In this document: positions 39,575 to 48,842 of the stretch, piece after piece
Numbering within the stretch: the stretch's first letter is position 1
Layout: each line of letters starts with the position of its first letter
Origin: Novosphingopyxis iocasae
GTDB lineage: Bacteria; Pseudomonadota; Alphaproteobacteria; Sphingomonadales; Sphingomonadaceae
DNA length: 64,000 nucleotides
Direction of reading: 5' to 3'
Assembly: GCF_014334095.1 (NCBI RefSeq)
Contig: NZ_CP060495.1
Span: 2,255,001 to 2,319,000, forward strand
Position numbers and translations under genes: made by a program
The notes under the pieces: generated by a model
What the model saw: the letters and a program-made list of their open reading frames with translations, nothing else
Database searches by the model: none
Told to the model about the DNA's origin: nothing

Positions 39575-41041
39575 TTATGGCTGCTGGATCACCGGTGTCA
39601 GGGGTTTGCGGATGATCGCGGGCGCATCGCGCCATCCGCCGCCCAGCGCCTCGAACACGCGCACCTGATCGGTGGCGACCTGCGCGCGCGCGCTGGCGAG
39701 TTCGGTCTTGGACTGGATCAGCGTGCGCTCGGCATCCAGCACATCTAGGAAGCCGGCGACCCCGCCCTTGTAGAGCCGCCGGACGTTGCGCGCAGCCAGC
39801 GCCGCATCCTCCTCCGCCAGCCGCAGATCTTCCGCCCGGTCCAGATCCTGCGCCAGGCGGGCCATGCTGGTTTCCGTCTCGCGCAGCGCGGTCAGCACGG
39901 TGCCGTCGAAATCGGCAAGCCGCGCTTCTGCCTGCGAATTTGCCGCAGCGAGCTGCGCCCGTGCGACGCTGCGATTGGGGAAGGTCCAGGTAAGTAGCGG
40001 ACCGATGCTCCAGCGAAAGGCGCGATCGCGCACGATATCCTCGATCTTCGTCGCGGTGGTGCCGATCGATGCGCCAAGGCTGATCGAGGGATAGAGATCG
40101 GCCGCTTGAACGCCGATCTGCGCGATCGACTGGGCCAGCCGCCGCTCTGCTTCCCGCACGTCCGGGCGGCGGCGCAGCAGCGCGCGTCCGTCCCCGGTGG
40201 GGATCGGATCGGCGAGAATCGGAGGCTCGGTGCAAGCCGCCGCCGCGCTCGGCTCGTTCTCGGGCAGATCGCCCGTCAGCGTTGCGAGCCGCAGCAGCGT
40301 GCTGCGGCGGTCGGTCAGCAGCGGCGGCAGCGATGCCTCGGTCTGGCGCAGCAGCGTGCGCGCGCGCACCACATCGTTGCGGCCCGTAATCCCCGCAGCG
40401 AAGCGCCGCTGCGTCACGTCCAGATTCTGCTGCGCCCGGCCGATCGCCTCCTTCTGCACCGCGATGCGCAGATTGGCCGAGCAGCTGTCGACATAAGCGA
40501 GCGTCGTCTGCGCAGCGACATTGACGCGGGCAAGATCGAGCGCCGCCAGCGCAGCTCCGGCATTGGCGTCCTGTGCCTCGACTCCGCGCTTCAGCCGCCC
40601 GAACAGGTCGAAATCGTAGGAGATCATTTCGCCCGCTTTATAGACGGGCCCCGGATCGAGCGCTTGCGGAGCGCCCACGGCATCAGCGGACTGCTGGCCA
40701 TAGGTTGGGTTGACGCTGAGCGATGTCTCCGGAAGCCGCCGCGCATCCGCCGCCCCCAGCAGTGCCAGCGCACGGGCCAGGTTCGCCGCCGCCGAACGCA
40801 GATCGGTGTTGTGGACCAGTGCTTTTTCGACGAGCGCATCCAGCGCCGGATCGCGATAGAGCTGCCACCAGTGGTCGGGCAGCGGCTGGCTGGTGAAGGC
40901 CGGTCCATTGTCGGACAGCTCGGGTGCCGGAGCCTCGCCGGTCAGCACCGGCGGCGTGCGATAGTCCGGCCCCGCCGTCTTGCATGCGGCCAGCGAGAGC
41001 AGCGCCGAAGCGGCCACCATCGCGGAGAGAATCTTCTTCAT
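39575..41041 (-). CDS. Outer membrane efflux lipoprotein (NodT family)
   Basis: A 488-residue outer-membrane factor. MKKILSAMVAASALLSLAAC is a lipoprotein signal peptide. Two outer membrane efflux repeats of long helices follow (DLRSAAANLARALALLGAADARRLPETS and LRRRPDVREAERRLAQSIAQIGVQAADLYPSISLGAS). RRPDVREAE is the family hallmark. It is the last gene of the FUSC/DUF1656/HlyD efflux operon, eight bases after the HlyD gene, and supplies the outer-membrane channel. Confidence 0.92.
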   Translation of the reverse strand: MKKILSAMVAASALLSLAACKTAGPDYRTPPVLTGEAPAPELSDNGPAFTSQPLPDHWWQLYRDPALDALVEKALVHNTDLRSAAANLARALALLGAADARRLPETSLSVNPTYGQQSADAVGAPQALDPGPVYKAGEMISYDFDLFGRLKRGVEAQDANAGAALAALDLARVNVAAQTTLAYVDSCSANLRIAVQKEAIGRAQQNLDVTQRRFAAGITGRNDVVRARTLLRQTEASLPPLLTDRRSTLLRLATLTGDLPENEPSAAAACTEPPILADPIPTGDGRALLRRRPDVREAERRLAQSIAQIGVQAADLYPSISLGASIGTTATKIEDIVRDRAFRWSIGPLLTWTFPNRSVARAQLAAANSQAEARLADFDGTVLTALRETETSMARLAQDLDRAEDLRLAEEDAALAARNVRRLYKGGVAGFLDVLDAERTLIQSKTELASARAQVATDQVRVFEALGGGWRDAPAIIRKPLTPVIQQP

Positions 41042-41049
41042 TGCCGCGC

Positions 41050-42006
41050 TCAGTCAGCCAAAGGCGGCTGGCCTTGGCGCAGCGTCGTTTTGGGGCGGGC
41101 GGGCGTCACGGGACGGCCCACCGTGCGACGCGGCACGGCGGTCGGCACGATGGTGACCGACGCCGTGCGCCCCGCGATCAGCCGCATATCGCCCGGAATC
41201 CGGTCGATTACGATGCGCACCGGCACGCGCTGGGCCAGGCGGATCCAGCTGAAGGTGGGCTGGATATTCGGCAGTTCGTTGTTCGAAGGCTGGCTCTCGC
41301 GGTCGTCGATCCCGCCGCTGATGCTGTCGACATGGCCCAGGATCGCGCGATCGTCATTGCCCAGCAGCGTGACGCGCGCCTTGTCCCCGATCCGGAACTC
41401 ATCGAGCTTCGTTTCCTCGAAATAGCCCACCACATAATAGCTGTCGGTATCCACCAGAGCGAACACCGGTTTGCCGGTCTGCACATAATCCCCCGGCCTG
41501 AGGCCGAGATTGGTGACGAGCCCGTTGACCCGGGCGCGCACGGTCGCGCGGTCCAGATCCAGCTCGGCCATCTCCCGATCGGCAATCTTCTGCCGCAGGT
41601 CCGCGCGCGCCAGTTGCACCGCCGTCGCGCGCTGATCGCGCACTTCGGCGGACACCAGATCGCCAAGCGACTGATAACGGGCCGAATCGCGCCGCGCATT
41701 GGCAAGCGAGGCGCGCGCATTCTCGATTCCCGCATCGACCTGCGCCAGTTTGGTCTGGAAACGCGCACGGTCGATCACGAACAGCGGGTCTCCGGCCTTC
41801 ACCGGTTGGTTGTCGCGCACCAGCACGTCGGTCACGATTCCGGATACATCGGCGCTGACTTCCACCACATCAACGCGCACCTTGCCGTCGCGCGTCCAGG
41901 GATCGGTCTCGTAATAGCGCCAGATCCAGACGACCGCCGCGATGGCGAGCGCCACCATCAGCAGGGTCAGCAAAATGCGGCCGATATGGGGAACCAGGCG
42001 GGTCAT
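41050..42006 (-). CDS. HlyD-family periplasmic adaptor (AaeA/EmrA-like)
   Basis: A 318-residue membrane fusion protein. There is one N-terminal transmembrane helix (ILLTLLMVALAIAAVVWIW), then a beta-barrel/lipoyl segment (VDVVEVSADVSGIVTDVLVRDNQPVKAGDPLFVID), a helical hairpin (about 80-150) and the second lipoyl half (RATVRARVNGLVTNLGLRPGDYV). It bridges the FUSC inner-membrane pump and the NodT-type channel encoded on either side. Length and order match E. coli AaeA. The C-terminus carries an unusual Thr/Pro/Arg-rich tail. Confidence 0.92.
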   Translation of the reverse strand: MTRLVPHIGRILLTLLMVALAIAAVVWIWRYYETDPWTRDGKVRVDVVEVSADVSGIVTDVLVRDNQPVKAGDPLFVIDRARFQTKLAQVDAGIENARASLANARRDSARYQSLGDLVSAEVRDQRATAVQLARADLRQKIADREMAELDLDRATVRARVNGLVTNLGLRPGDYVQTGKPVFALVDTDSYYVVGYFEETKLDEFRIGDKARVTLLGNDDRAILGHVDSISGGIDDRESQPSNNELPNIQPTFSWIRLAQRVPVRIVIDRIPGDMRLIAGRTASVTIVPTAVPRRTVGRPVTPARPKTTLRQGQPPLAD

Positions 42007-42018
42007 CCGAACCGCGCC

Positions 42019-42237
42019 TTAGCCCGAAGCAACGGGGTTAGGAAATAGCGCAACGATGGCGCCCGTCAGGATCAGGAACAGCGCCAGTTCGAAGAGCGGG
42101 CGGTTCCAGATGAAACGATAAAGCCGCAGCCGTGCGAGCAACCAGGACAGTAAGCCCGCAAGCAACAACCCGCCAAGAACCGCCGGGACGATGGTGGAAA
42201 TGCTGACCGTATCGCCGATGAGCCATTGGGTCGTCAT
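42019..42237 (-). CDS. DUF1656 membrane protein (AaeX-like)
   Basis: A 72-residue protein with two hydrophobic helices (IVPAVLGGLLLAGLLSWLLA and LFELALFLILTGAIVALF). DUF1656/AaeX proteins are almost always encoded between the FUSC pump and the HlyD adaptor of aromatic-acid efflux systems, as here. Their exact role is unknown. The start codon overlaps the stop of the FUSC gene (42234-42237). Confidence 0.88.
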   Translation of the reverse strand: MTTQWLIGDTVSISTIVPAVLGGLLLAGLLSWLLARLRLYRFIWNRPLFELALFLILTGAIVALFPNPVASG

Positions 42238-44306
42238 GCGCCCCCCGCTCCTTCTTCGGCAAAGGGCGTAACGCTGGGCGCCAGCGCGATGGTGAGCCCC
42301 ACCAGCGCGCGCAGCCTCTCAGGCTCCTTCGTGCCGTGCGAGTGCACCACGTCGCGAACCAGCTGCCGGGACAGCTCCAGCGGTTCGCGAGCCAGCCGGT
42401 CGCCGATCCTGAGCTGGCGGAATTCCTCGGCGATGCTTTGACGCAGCCGCCCGAAACGGTCCGCGAAATCGGGCGCGAACGCCTGATCCTGATTGCGTAG
42501 CGTCAGGAGGTTCAGCCCCACGCGCAGATCGTCGATCGCATCGACATGCTTCAGCGGCTCGCCGTCTTCCAGCATGTCGATCTCCGGCAGCGCCAGCGCC
42601 AGGCGATCGATCGTGAGCAGCAGAAAGCGGTTGCGGTCGGGCACGCGGCGCGCGGTGGCGAGATCGGCGATGTCGGTCCAGATCGCCCGGACCTGCCTTC
42701 GCGCCAGAAAGCGCGACCGGTTGTAGCTGAGGAGATGCAGCGAGGCGGCGGCGAAGGATACGCCCGCCCCGGCTGCGCCGAGGCTGAGCAGCGAACGCTC
42801 GAAATCTGCAGAATAGGCGTTCTGCAGGCCAAGAAATGCAAACCCCAGCACGCAGATGAGCAGGCCCGCGATCGTCATCGAATAGACCATGCCGAGCGGG
42901 AAGAGGGCAAGCGCCAGCACCGCCATCAGCGGCACGAAACTGCTCACCGTGGGAAGCACCGCGAAATTATAGGCAAAAACCAGCGCAAATGCGCAGGAAA
43001 ACCACATCACCAGCCCGATCACCGAGCGCATCTGCTGCGGTTTGCCCAGGATGAACACGCAGGACAGGAAGGCGAACAGCAGCGCGCCGCCCCCGCTCGC
43101 AAAGGCCGTCCAGTACCAAAGGCCCGCGACCCCGAACAAAGCGAGCGCCATCGGCGCGATGTCCCGCAGCGTGAGCAGATAATCATAGGCGCGCACGGGC
43201 CGGGCGGCCTTTGCATCCTCCAGCAGATGCCGGGGAAGCGCCTCATCCTGCCGGATCACCGCGATGAGCTTTCGAAAATCGCCCCAATGCCGCACGAACT
43301 GGGCGAGGCGGTCGCAATAGCCGATCTGGACCAGGCCGTTCCAGTCGGTGCGCTGCGCGAAGCGCTCCGCCGTCCGGTCGATCATGGTCAGGCAGTCCGC
43401 CTGCGTCCGCTCATCCTCCTCGTTCAACCAGCGCGCCACCGCGCCGATGGTGACCGCCAACGCCGGATCGGGGCCCCCGCCCTCGCGCAATTCCACGGTC
43501 CAGTCCTCCAGAGAGGCCATGTCCGAGATCAGATACATGATCGTGCGGCGCAGAATGTTGACGTCGCGGCGGCGCGGCGGCCGGTCCACGATGTCATAGG
43601 GCAGCTGGATGGCGAGCTGATCGAGATTCTGTACCGCGCCCACGAGACCCCGCAGCCGCTCCCGCACGTGGACCCGCTCTTGCCCGGGGTCCGAACCGCC
43701 ATCGACGCGGTTCAGAATGTCGGTCACCCAGCCGCGCGCCTTCTGGCGCCAGTCCTCCATATCGCTTTCGAACTGCGGCATGATGCGGGTGGGGGAAATC
43801 ACGCTGTCGACTGCCGCAACGGCGAGCACGGCGAGCGTGATTTCCGCCACCCGCGCCGCGGTGAGATCGAAAATCTGGTTTGGCTGCATCAAATTGTTGA
43901 AGGCGATGAAGCCGGCGGTCAGGCCGATCGTGAACCAGGTATAGGCGCGCGGCGTCCGGTCGATCATCCGGCCATAGACGGACGCCAGTACGATCAGAAT
44001 CGCGACGAACACCAGCATCGCCTCATGATCGGCGAACAGCGCCACCGCCGCCAGCACCGCGGCGCCGCCCAGCACGGTGCCCACCACACGATAGATCGCC
44101 TTGGTCCGGATCGCACCCGATTGCGGCTGCAGCATCACGATATAGACGGTGAGCGCGGACCAATAGGGATTGGCGAGGTTCTGGCTGAAGCCAATGAACA
44201 GCGCCAGCGTGGTTGCGATCAGCGCCTTGGCGGAGAAGATGGCATCGGATTTGGTCGGCCAGCGCAGCGCCTGCCATACTCCGGCGGGACTGAGCGGTGC
44301 TGCCAC
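42234..44306 (-). CDS. FUSC family inner-membrane efflux protein (AaeB-like)
   Basis: A 690-residue pump, probably for aromatic or other carboxylic acids. Two sets of transmembrane helices are visible, with FSAKALIATTLALFIGFSQNLANPYWSALTVYIVMLQPQSG at the N-terminus, the canonical FUSC entry, and a second set around LTLRDIAPMALALFGVAGLWYW. Cytoplasmic domains lie between and after them. GTG at 44306 is chosen because GGAAGGAAC (44313-44321) is ideally spaced; a TTG at 44363 would add 19 residues. It is the first gene of the four-gene efflux operon, 134 bases downstream of tetR. Confidence 0.9.
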   Translation of the reverse strand: MAAPLSPAGVWQALRWPTKSDAIFSAKALIATTLALFIGFSQNLANPYWSALTVYIVMLQPQSGAIRTKAIYRVVGTVLGGAAVLAAVALFADHEAMLVFVAILIVLASVYGRMIDRTPRAYTWFTIGLTAGFIAFNNLMQPNQIFDLTAARVAEITLAVLAVAAVDSVISPTRIMPQFESDMEDWRQKARGWVTDILNRVDGGSDPGQERVHVRERLRGLVGAVQNLDQLAIQLPYDIVDRPPRRRDVNILRRTIMYLISDMASLEDWTVELREGGGPDPALAVTIGAVARWLNEEDERTQADCLTMIDRTAERFAQRTDWNGLVQIGYCDRLAQFVRHWGDFRKLIAVIRQDEALPRHLLEDAKAARPVRAYDYLLTLRDIAPMALALFGVAGLWYWTAFASGGGALLFAFLSCVFILGKPQQMRSVIGLVMWFSCAFALVFAYNFAVLPTVSSFVPLMAVLALALFPLGMVYSMTIAGLLICVLGFAFLGLQNAYSADFERSLLSLGAAGAGVSFAAASLHLLSYNRSRFLARRQVRAIWTDIADLATARRVPDRNRFLLLTIDRLALALPEIDMLEDGEPLKHVDAIDDLRVGLNLLTLRNQDQAFAPDFADRFGRLRQSIAEEFRQLRIGDRLAREPLELSRQLVRDVVHSHGTKEPERLRALVGLTIALAPSVTPFAEEGAGGA

Positions 44307-44440
44307 CTCGCTGTTCCTTCCGCTGCCCCATGCGAGCTTCAGGATCGAAGACCGCACCCACAAACTTGCCTATGCCGCTTCAGCGCGCGCCACAACCGAA
44401 TTAGGATGGGGAGCGGAGTCCTTCGGGCTGCAGGAACAAC

Positions 44441-45082
44441 CTATCGGGCGTCTTCGGCTATCAGGAGCCGGCAAAACGGCATCGCGATTGCCACCAGATC
44501 AGTAATGGGTTCTTTGCATCCACGGGCGATCCAGCTTCTCGCAATCGCCAGAAGTCCGTGCATGGTGCCTGTTTCGCGAAGGGAGCGCGCCTCTGTATCG
44601 CGCCATTCGGGATCGAGGGTTTGCGCAAGCAATCGGGCGAATTTCGCAAGGCCCTGTTCGAATGCCGTATCGACGGCGGCGCTGATCCCCGACATCTCCG
44701 TCACGAACACGCGAGCGGCTGCGGGTTTTTCGCGCAGCAAGGCGTAATATGCGCTGAGCATGGCCTCCAGACGCGTTTCGGGTTCCGCGTCGTCCAGTTC
44801 GGATGCCGCGGCCTGCACGGTCTCGAGAGCGATCTGGGTGACCGCTTCATAGGCCGCGATCAAAAGCGCCTCGCTGTTCGCGAAAGATTCGTAGAAATAA
44901 CGCGGGGTCAGGCCGGCCGTCCGGCATACGTCCGCCACCGTGGTGTGGCGAAAACCCTGTTCGCCATAGGTATCGACGGCCGCCCAGATAAGCCGCTCCT
45001 GCCGCTCCGCCTGTCGTTCGCCCGACGACTGCCCGCCATAGGTCCGGCCCTGTCCGGTTCCGCTTGTCGTCGCTTTCGCCAA
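44441..45082 (-). CDS. TetR family transcriptional regulator
   Basis: A 213-residue repressor. The N-terminal HTH is AAVDTYGEQGFRHTTVADVCRTAGLTPRYFYESFANSEAL and the C-terminal ligand-binding domain is all-helical. It is transcribed divergently from the Baeyer-Villiger monooxygenase-hydrolase fusion gene across about 62 bases and in the same direction as the efflux operon downstream, so it may control both. The divergent tetR/BVMO arrangement resembles mycobacterial ethR-ethA. A short CCAT..ATGG dyad lies in the intergenic region, but no convincing long operator was found. Confidence 0.9.
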   Translation of the reverse strand: MAKATTSGTGQGRTYGGQSSGERQAERQERLIWAAVDTYGEQGFRHTTVADVCRTAGLTPRYFYESFANSEALLIAAYEAVTQIALETVQAAASELDDAEPETRLEAMLSAYYALLREKPAAARVFVTEMSGISAAVDTAFEQGLAKFARLLAQTLDPEWRDTEARSLRETGTMHGLLAIARSWIARGCKEPITDLVAIAMPFCRLLIAEDAR

Positions 45083-45144
45083 GTGATAACGTCCATTTCC
45101 AGATGGGAATCGATCTCGCCTCCTCTTGCCGATGGAACCCGAAA

Positions 45145-47757
45145 ATGGCCAGTGCTACCGAAACATCCCCTTCCCCCGCTTCCACCGATAGCGGCAGCGC
45201 AATCGAACGGTTCGATGTCCTGATCGTCGGCGCGGGGCTTTCGGGCATCGATGCGGGCTACCGCGTTTCCACCGAATGCCCGAACAAGAGCTATGCGATC
45301 CTCGAAGCGCGCGATGCGATCGGCGGGACGTGGGATCTCTTCCGTTATCCAGGCATCCGATCGGATTCGGACATGTACACGCTGGGCTTTCCCTTCCACC
45401 CCTGGCCGAGCAATCAGGCCATCGCCGATGGCGAGGCGATCCGCGACTATATCGTCGACACCGCGCAAAAATTCGGGATCGACCGGCATATTCGCTTCGG
45501 TTGCAAGGTGGTGGCGGCGCGCTGGTCCACCGAAGACGCCGAGTGGACGCTGGAGATCGATGAGAATGGCGAGAAGCGTCATGTCGCCTGCTCATTTCTC
45601 TACATGGGCAGCGGCTATTATGATTATGCGGGCGGCCATACGCCGCATTTCGAGGACGCGGCGACTTTCCGGGGGCAAATCGTCCATCCGCAGAAATGGC
45701 CCGAAAATCTGAATTATGCGGGCAAGCGCGTCGTCGTGATCGGCAGCGGCGCGACGGCGGTGACGCTGGTGCCCGCGATGGCGCAGACCGCAGAAAAGGT
45801 CACCATGCTGCAGCGCTCGCCGACCTATATCGTCGCACGCCCGTCGCAGGATGCCGTCTCCCGCTGGACGCACGAACATCTGCCGAAGCCGCTCGCCGAC
45901 GGCATTACCAAGTGGAAGAGCGTCGGGCTCGGCATCGCGACCTATGGCTATGCGCGGCGCAAGCCGGCGAAGGTCAAGGCCGCCATCCTCGATGGCGTGC
46001 GCGCACAGCTTCCCGACGGCTACCCCGTGGAACGCGATTTCGAACCGTCCTACAATCCGTGGGACCAGCGCATCTGCCTGGTGCCCGATGCCGATCTGTT
46101 CGACACCATCCGCAGTGGCGATGCCGAAATCGTCACCGATACGATCGAGCGTTTCACGCCCGAGGGCATCGCATTGACTTCGGGCAAGGAATTGCCCGCT
46201 GACATCATCGTCACCGCTACCGGGCTCACGCTCACCATGGTGGGAGGGGTGGAGCTGTACGTGGACGACGACCGCGTCGATCCTGCCGACCGGCTGGTTT
46301 ATAAGGGCATGATGCTGGAAGGCGTGCCGAATATGGCGCTCGCCTTCGGATATACGAATGCCAGCTGGACGCTGAAATGCGACCTGTCAGCGCGCCATGC
46401 CTGCCGGTTGATCAATTATCTCGACGCGCACGACAAGGTGGCCTGCCTGCCGCGCCGCGCGCATTCGGGGATCGAGCCCGAGCCGATGCTGGACTTCAGC
46501 TCCGGCTACGTTCAGCGTGCGGCAAATGTGCTGCCGAAGCAGGGATCGGAAGCACCGTGGAAACTGCACCAGAATTATGCGCTCGATCTCGCTTCGCACA
46601 AGCTGTCGCCCGTCGCCGACGGCACGATGCGTTTCATCGAAGCAGGGCAGGCGCTGGACGACGCGGTTGCGCCCAAGTCGAAGCGCAAGCCGATGGCTTT
46701 GGCCGCAGCCGTCGGGACCGCTGCGGTCGGCACCGCGCTGCTCACACGGAGTCAAAGCATGCATGACGAATCAACCGAGAATAGGGAAACGGCGTTGACC
46801 TCAGCGAAGCGGATCGGCGGCGGCGCTCTGCTGGCCGGGCTTGTGGGAGGTGCCGCTCTTGCCGGTTTTGCCGCCTTGGCCCGTTCGCGGGCGGAAGCGG
46901 CGGTGCCTGCCGATGGCCAGTTCGTCCGCGTAAACGGCAAGCGCGTGCATTACCGGGACGAAGGATCCGGCCCTGTGGTCGTGATGATCCATGGCCTTGC
47001 CGGACAGATGCGTAATTTCTCCTACGCGCTGCTCGACAAGCTGGCGAGCGATCACCGCGTGATCCTGATCGACCGTCCGGGGTCTGGCTATTCCGACCCG
47101 ATCGACAGCGCCACGATCCGCAGCCAGGCGGCGCATATTGGCGATGCTCTGCAGGCGCTGGGTCTCGACCGGCCACTGGTGGTCGGCCACTCGCTGGGCG
47201 GCGCCGTTGCGCTCGCTCTCGCGCTCGATCGGCCGGACGCGGTTGGTGGTCTCGCTCTCGTGTCACCGCTCACCCACCCCTTGACCGATGTTTCGCCAGC
47301 ATTCGACGGGCTGGCCATTGCCTCGCCCGCCGCGCGCTTTGCCGTGGCATGGACCCTGGCAGCCCCGATGATGATGATGCGCGGTGAGAAAGGGGCGCAG
47401 GCAGCGTTCGCCCCCGAACCGCTGCCCGGCGATTTCGCGACGCGGGGCGGCGGGGCCTTGCTGGCCCGCCCGGGCAATTTCCAGGCGGCAAGCGCCGACC
47501 TCAATGCCGCGCCGACAGATTTGCCCGGCATGGTATCACGCTATCCCTCGCTCGCGATGCCAGTATCGATCCTGTTCGGCCACGACGATCCGGTGCTCAA
47601 CCCGGAAACGCAGGGGGAAGCCTTCGCGGCAGCCGTCCCCGGTGCCGATCTTACGGTGATCGATGGGGGGCATATGATACCGGTAACGCAGCCTGACGTG
47701 GTCGCCGACTGGATTCGCAAACGCGTCGGTAATTCCGGCGCTGGTAAAGCCGAGTGA
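45145..47757 (+). CDS. EthA-type Baeyer-Villiger monooxygenase fused to an alpha/beta hydrolase
   Basis: An 870-residue bifunctional enzyme. Residues about 20-510 resemble mycobacterial EthA: FAD motif GAGLSG (29-34), EARDAIGGTWDLFRYPGIRSD, the Baeyer-Villiger fingerprint FRGQIVHPQKWP (175-186) and NADP motif GSGATA (200-205). A linker with two hydrophobic stretches (about 520-535 and 555-578) leads to an alpha/beta hydrolase with MIHGLAGQMRN oxyanion region, VVGHSLGG nucleophile Ser683, FGHDDP Asp and GGHMIP His (near 842). One domain could form an ester from a ketone and the other cleave it. An internal ATG at 46759 could allow separate hydrolase production. It overlaps the next gene by GTGA. 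Confidence 0.9.
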   Translation: MASATETSPSPASTDSGSAIERFDVLIVGAGLSGIDAGYRVSTECPNKSYAILEARDAIGGTWDLFRYPGIRSDSDMYTLGFPFHPWPSNQAIADGEAIRDYIVDTAQKFGIDRHIRFGCKVVAARWSTEDAEWTLEIDENGEKRHVACSFLYMGSGYYDYAGGHTPHFEDAATFRGQIVHPQKWPENLNYAGKRVVVIGSGATAVTLVPAMAQTAEKVTMLQRSPTYIVARPSQDAVSRWTHEHLPKPLADGITKWKSVGLGIATYGYARRKPAKVKAAILDGVRAQLPDGYPVERDFEPSYNPWDQRICLVPDADLFDTIRSGDAEIVTDTIERFTPEGIALTSGKELPADIIVTATGLTLTMVGGVELYVDDDRVDPADRLVYKGMMLEGVPNMALAFGYTNASWTLKCDLSARHACRLINYLDAHDKVACLPRRAHSGIEPEPMLDFSSGYVQRAANVLPKQGSEAPWKLHQNYALDLASHKLSPVADGTMRFIEAGQALDDAVAPKSKRKPMALAAAVGTAAVGTALLTRSQSMHDESTENRETALTSAKRIGGGALLAGLVGGAALAGFAALARSRAEAAVPADGQFVRVNGKRVHYRDEGSGPVVVMIHGLAGQMRNFSYALLDKLASDHRVILIDRPGSGYSDPIDSATIRSQAAHIGDALQALGLDRPLVVGHSLGGAVALALALDRPDAVGGLALVSPLTHPLTDVSPAFDGLAIASPAARFAVAWTLAAPMMMMRGEKGAQAAFAPEPLPGDFATRGGGALLARPGNFQAASADLNAAPTDLPGMVSRYPSLAMPVSILFGHDDPVLNPETQGEAFAAAVPGADLTVIDGGHMIPVTQPDVVADWIRKRVGNSGAGKAE

Positions 47758-48842
47758 CACCCTCCGGCATGACGCGCGATCGGATCTGCGTGATCCCGGG
47801 GGAAGACGCCGCTGCCGAAGCGGTTATGCACGTTCTTGCCGTGTTGAAGGCACTCGATACCGGTCTCGACTGGCATGTGTGCGAGAACACGTCCACTATC
47901 GGAGAGGACGGCCGGCCGCAGCTGGCTGCCGAAGCGAAAGCGGCGATCGACAGCAGCCGGGCAACGCTGTTCGGGGCCACCGGTGGGCCCAATTCCGCCG
48001 CGCTGTTTTATCTACGCTGGGGCAAGCAGACCTTTGCCAATGTTCGCCCCACGCGGTGGAGCGAGGGCATGCCGAGCCCGCTGGCCAAGCCCGAGGGCAT
48101 CGATCTCGCGATCGTGCGGGAAAACCTCGAAGATGCCTATGTCCTGATCGAAGGCGATCTGCCGCAGCTCGCCCCGCTGAAGCTCAGGAGCCGCACCGCC
48201 GGGATCGGCCCGGAAGCGATGGGCGAGGGGGCATTTTCGGTAAAGGCGATCACCCGCGAAGGCTCGCTCCGCGTCGCGCGCTTTGCCTTCGAACTTGCGC
48301 GCCAGCGCAAGGCCGCAGGCGGCGCGGGGCGGGTGACGGCGAGTGCGAAATACAACATGCAGCCGCGCACCGATGGCCTGTTCATCGAGTGTGCTAACGA
48401 GGTCGCGAACGACTTTCCCGATATCGACTTCGACGTTCTGATCGTGGACGATTGCGCCCACCGGATCGTGCGCGATCCGCAGCGCTTCGACGTGCTGTTA
48501 TTGCCCAATCTCTACGGCGATATCCTGTCCGACGCGGCGGCGGGATTGACCGGCGGTCTCGGGCTGGCGGCAAGCGGCTGTTACGGCGCGGATTACGCCT
48601 ATTTCGAGTCCGCGCACGGCACCGCCCCCGATATTGCGGGCAAGGGCATCGTGAACCCCGTCGCCACACTGCTGTCCGCTGCGATGCTGCTCGACTATTG
48701 CGACCGTGCGCTGATTGCAGCCTCGCTGCGCAAAGCGATCGACCGTCTGCATGAAGACGGCCGCGTCCTGACGCCCGATGTCGGCGGCATCGCCTCGACC
48801 GCGCAGGTCTGCGATGCCGTATTGGAGCATATGCAGATATGA
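47754..48842 (+). CDS. Isocitrate/isopropylmalate dehydrogenase family protein (LeuB/IDH-like)
   Basis: A 362-residue NAD-dependent beta-decarboxylating dehydrogenase. ATLFGATGGP, the VRENLEDAYVLIEG loop, ASAKYNMQPRTDGLF (catalytic Lys region), NLYGDILSDAAAGLTGGLG and ESAHGTAPDIAGKGIVNP are family motifs. Details (VDDCAHRIVRDPQRFDVLLLPNLYGD) look closer to NAD-isocitrate or tartrate dehydrogenases than to true LeuB, so the substrate is probably another 2-substituted 3-hydroxy acid. GTG start at 47754 overlaps the monooxygenase-hydrolase stop; ATG at residue 6 is also possible. Its stop overlaps the leuC-like start. Confidence 0.88.
   Translation: MTPSGMTRDRICVIPGEDAAAEAVMHVLAVLKALDTGLDWHVCENTSTIGEDGRPQLAAEAKAAIDSSRATLFGATGGPNSAALFYLRWGKQTFANVRPTRWSEGMPSPLAKPEGIDLAIVRENLEDAYVLIEGDLPQLAPLKLRSRTAGIGPEAMGEGAFSVKAITREGSLRVARFAFELARQRKAAGGAGRVTASAKYNMQPRTDGLFIECANEVANDFPDIDFDVLIVDDCAHRIVRDPQRFDVLLLPNLYGDILSDAAAGLTGGLGLAASGCYGADYAYFESAHGTAPDIAGKGIVNPVATLLSAAMLLDYCDRALIAASLRKAIDRLHEDGRVLTPDVGGIASTAQVCDAVLEHMQI

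Noticed and set aside
42546-44747. 733-codon open frame on the plus strand
   Set aside because: Antisense to the FUSC gene and part of tetR; its composition (His, Gln and Arg-rich) is that of a reverse-strand shadow of membrane-protein codons.
45083-45144. CCAT...ATGG dyad between tetR and the monooxygenase gene
   Set aside because: Only four base pairs match per arm, which can occur by chance; not listed as an operator.
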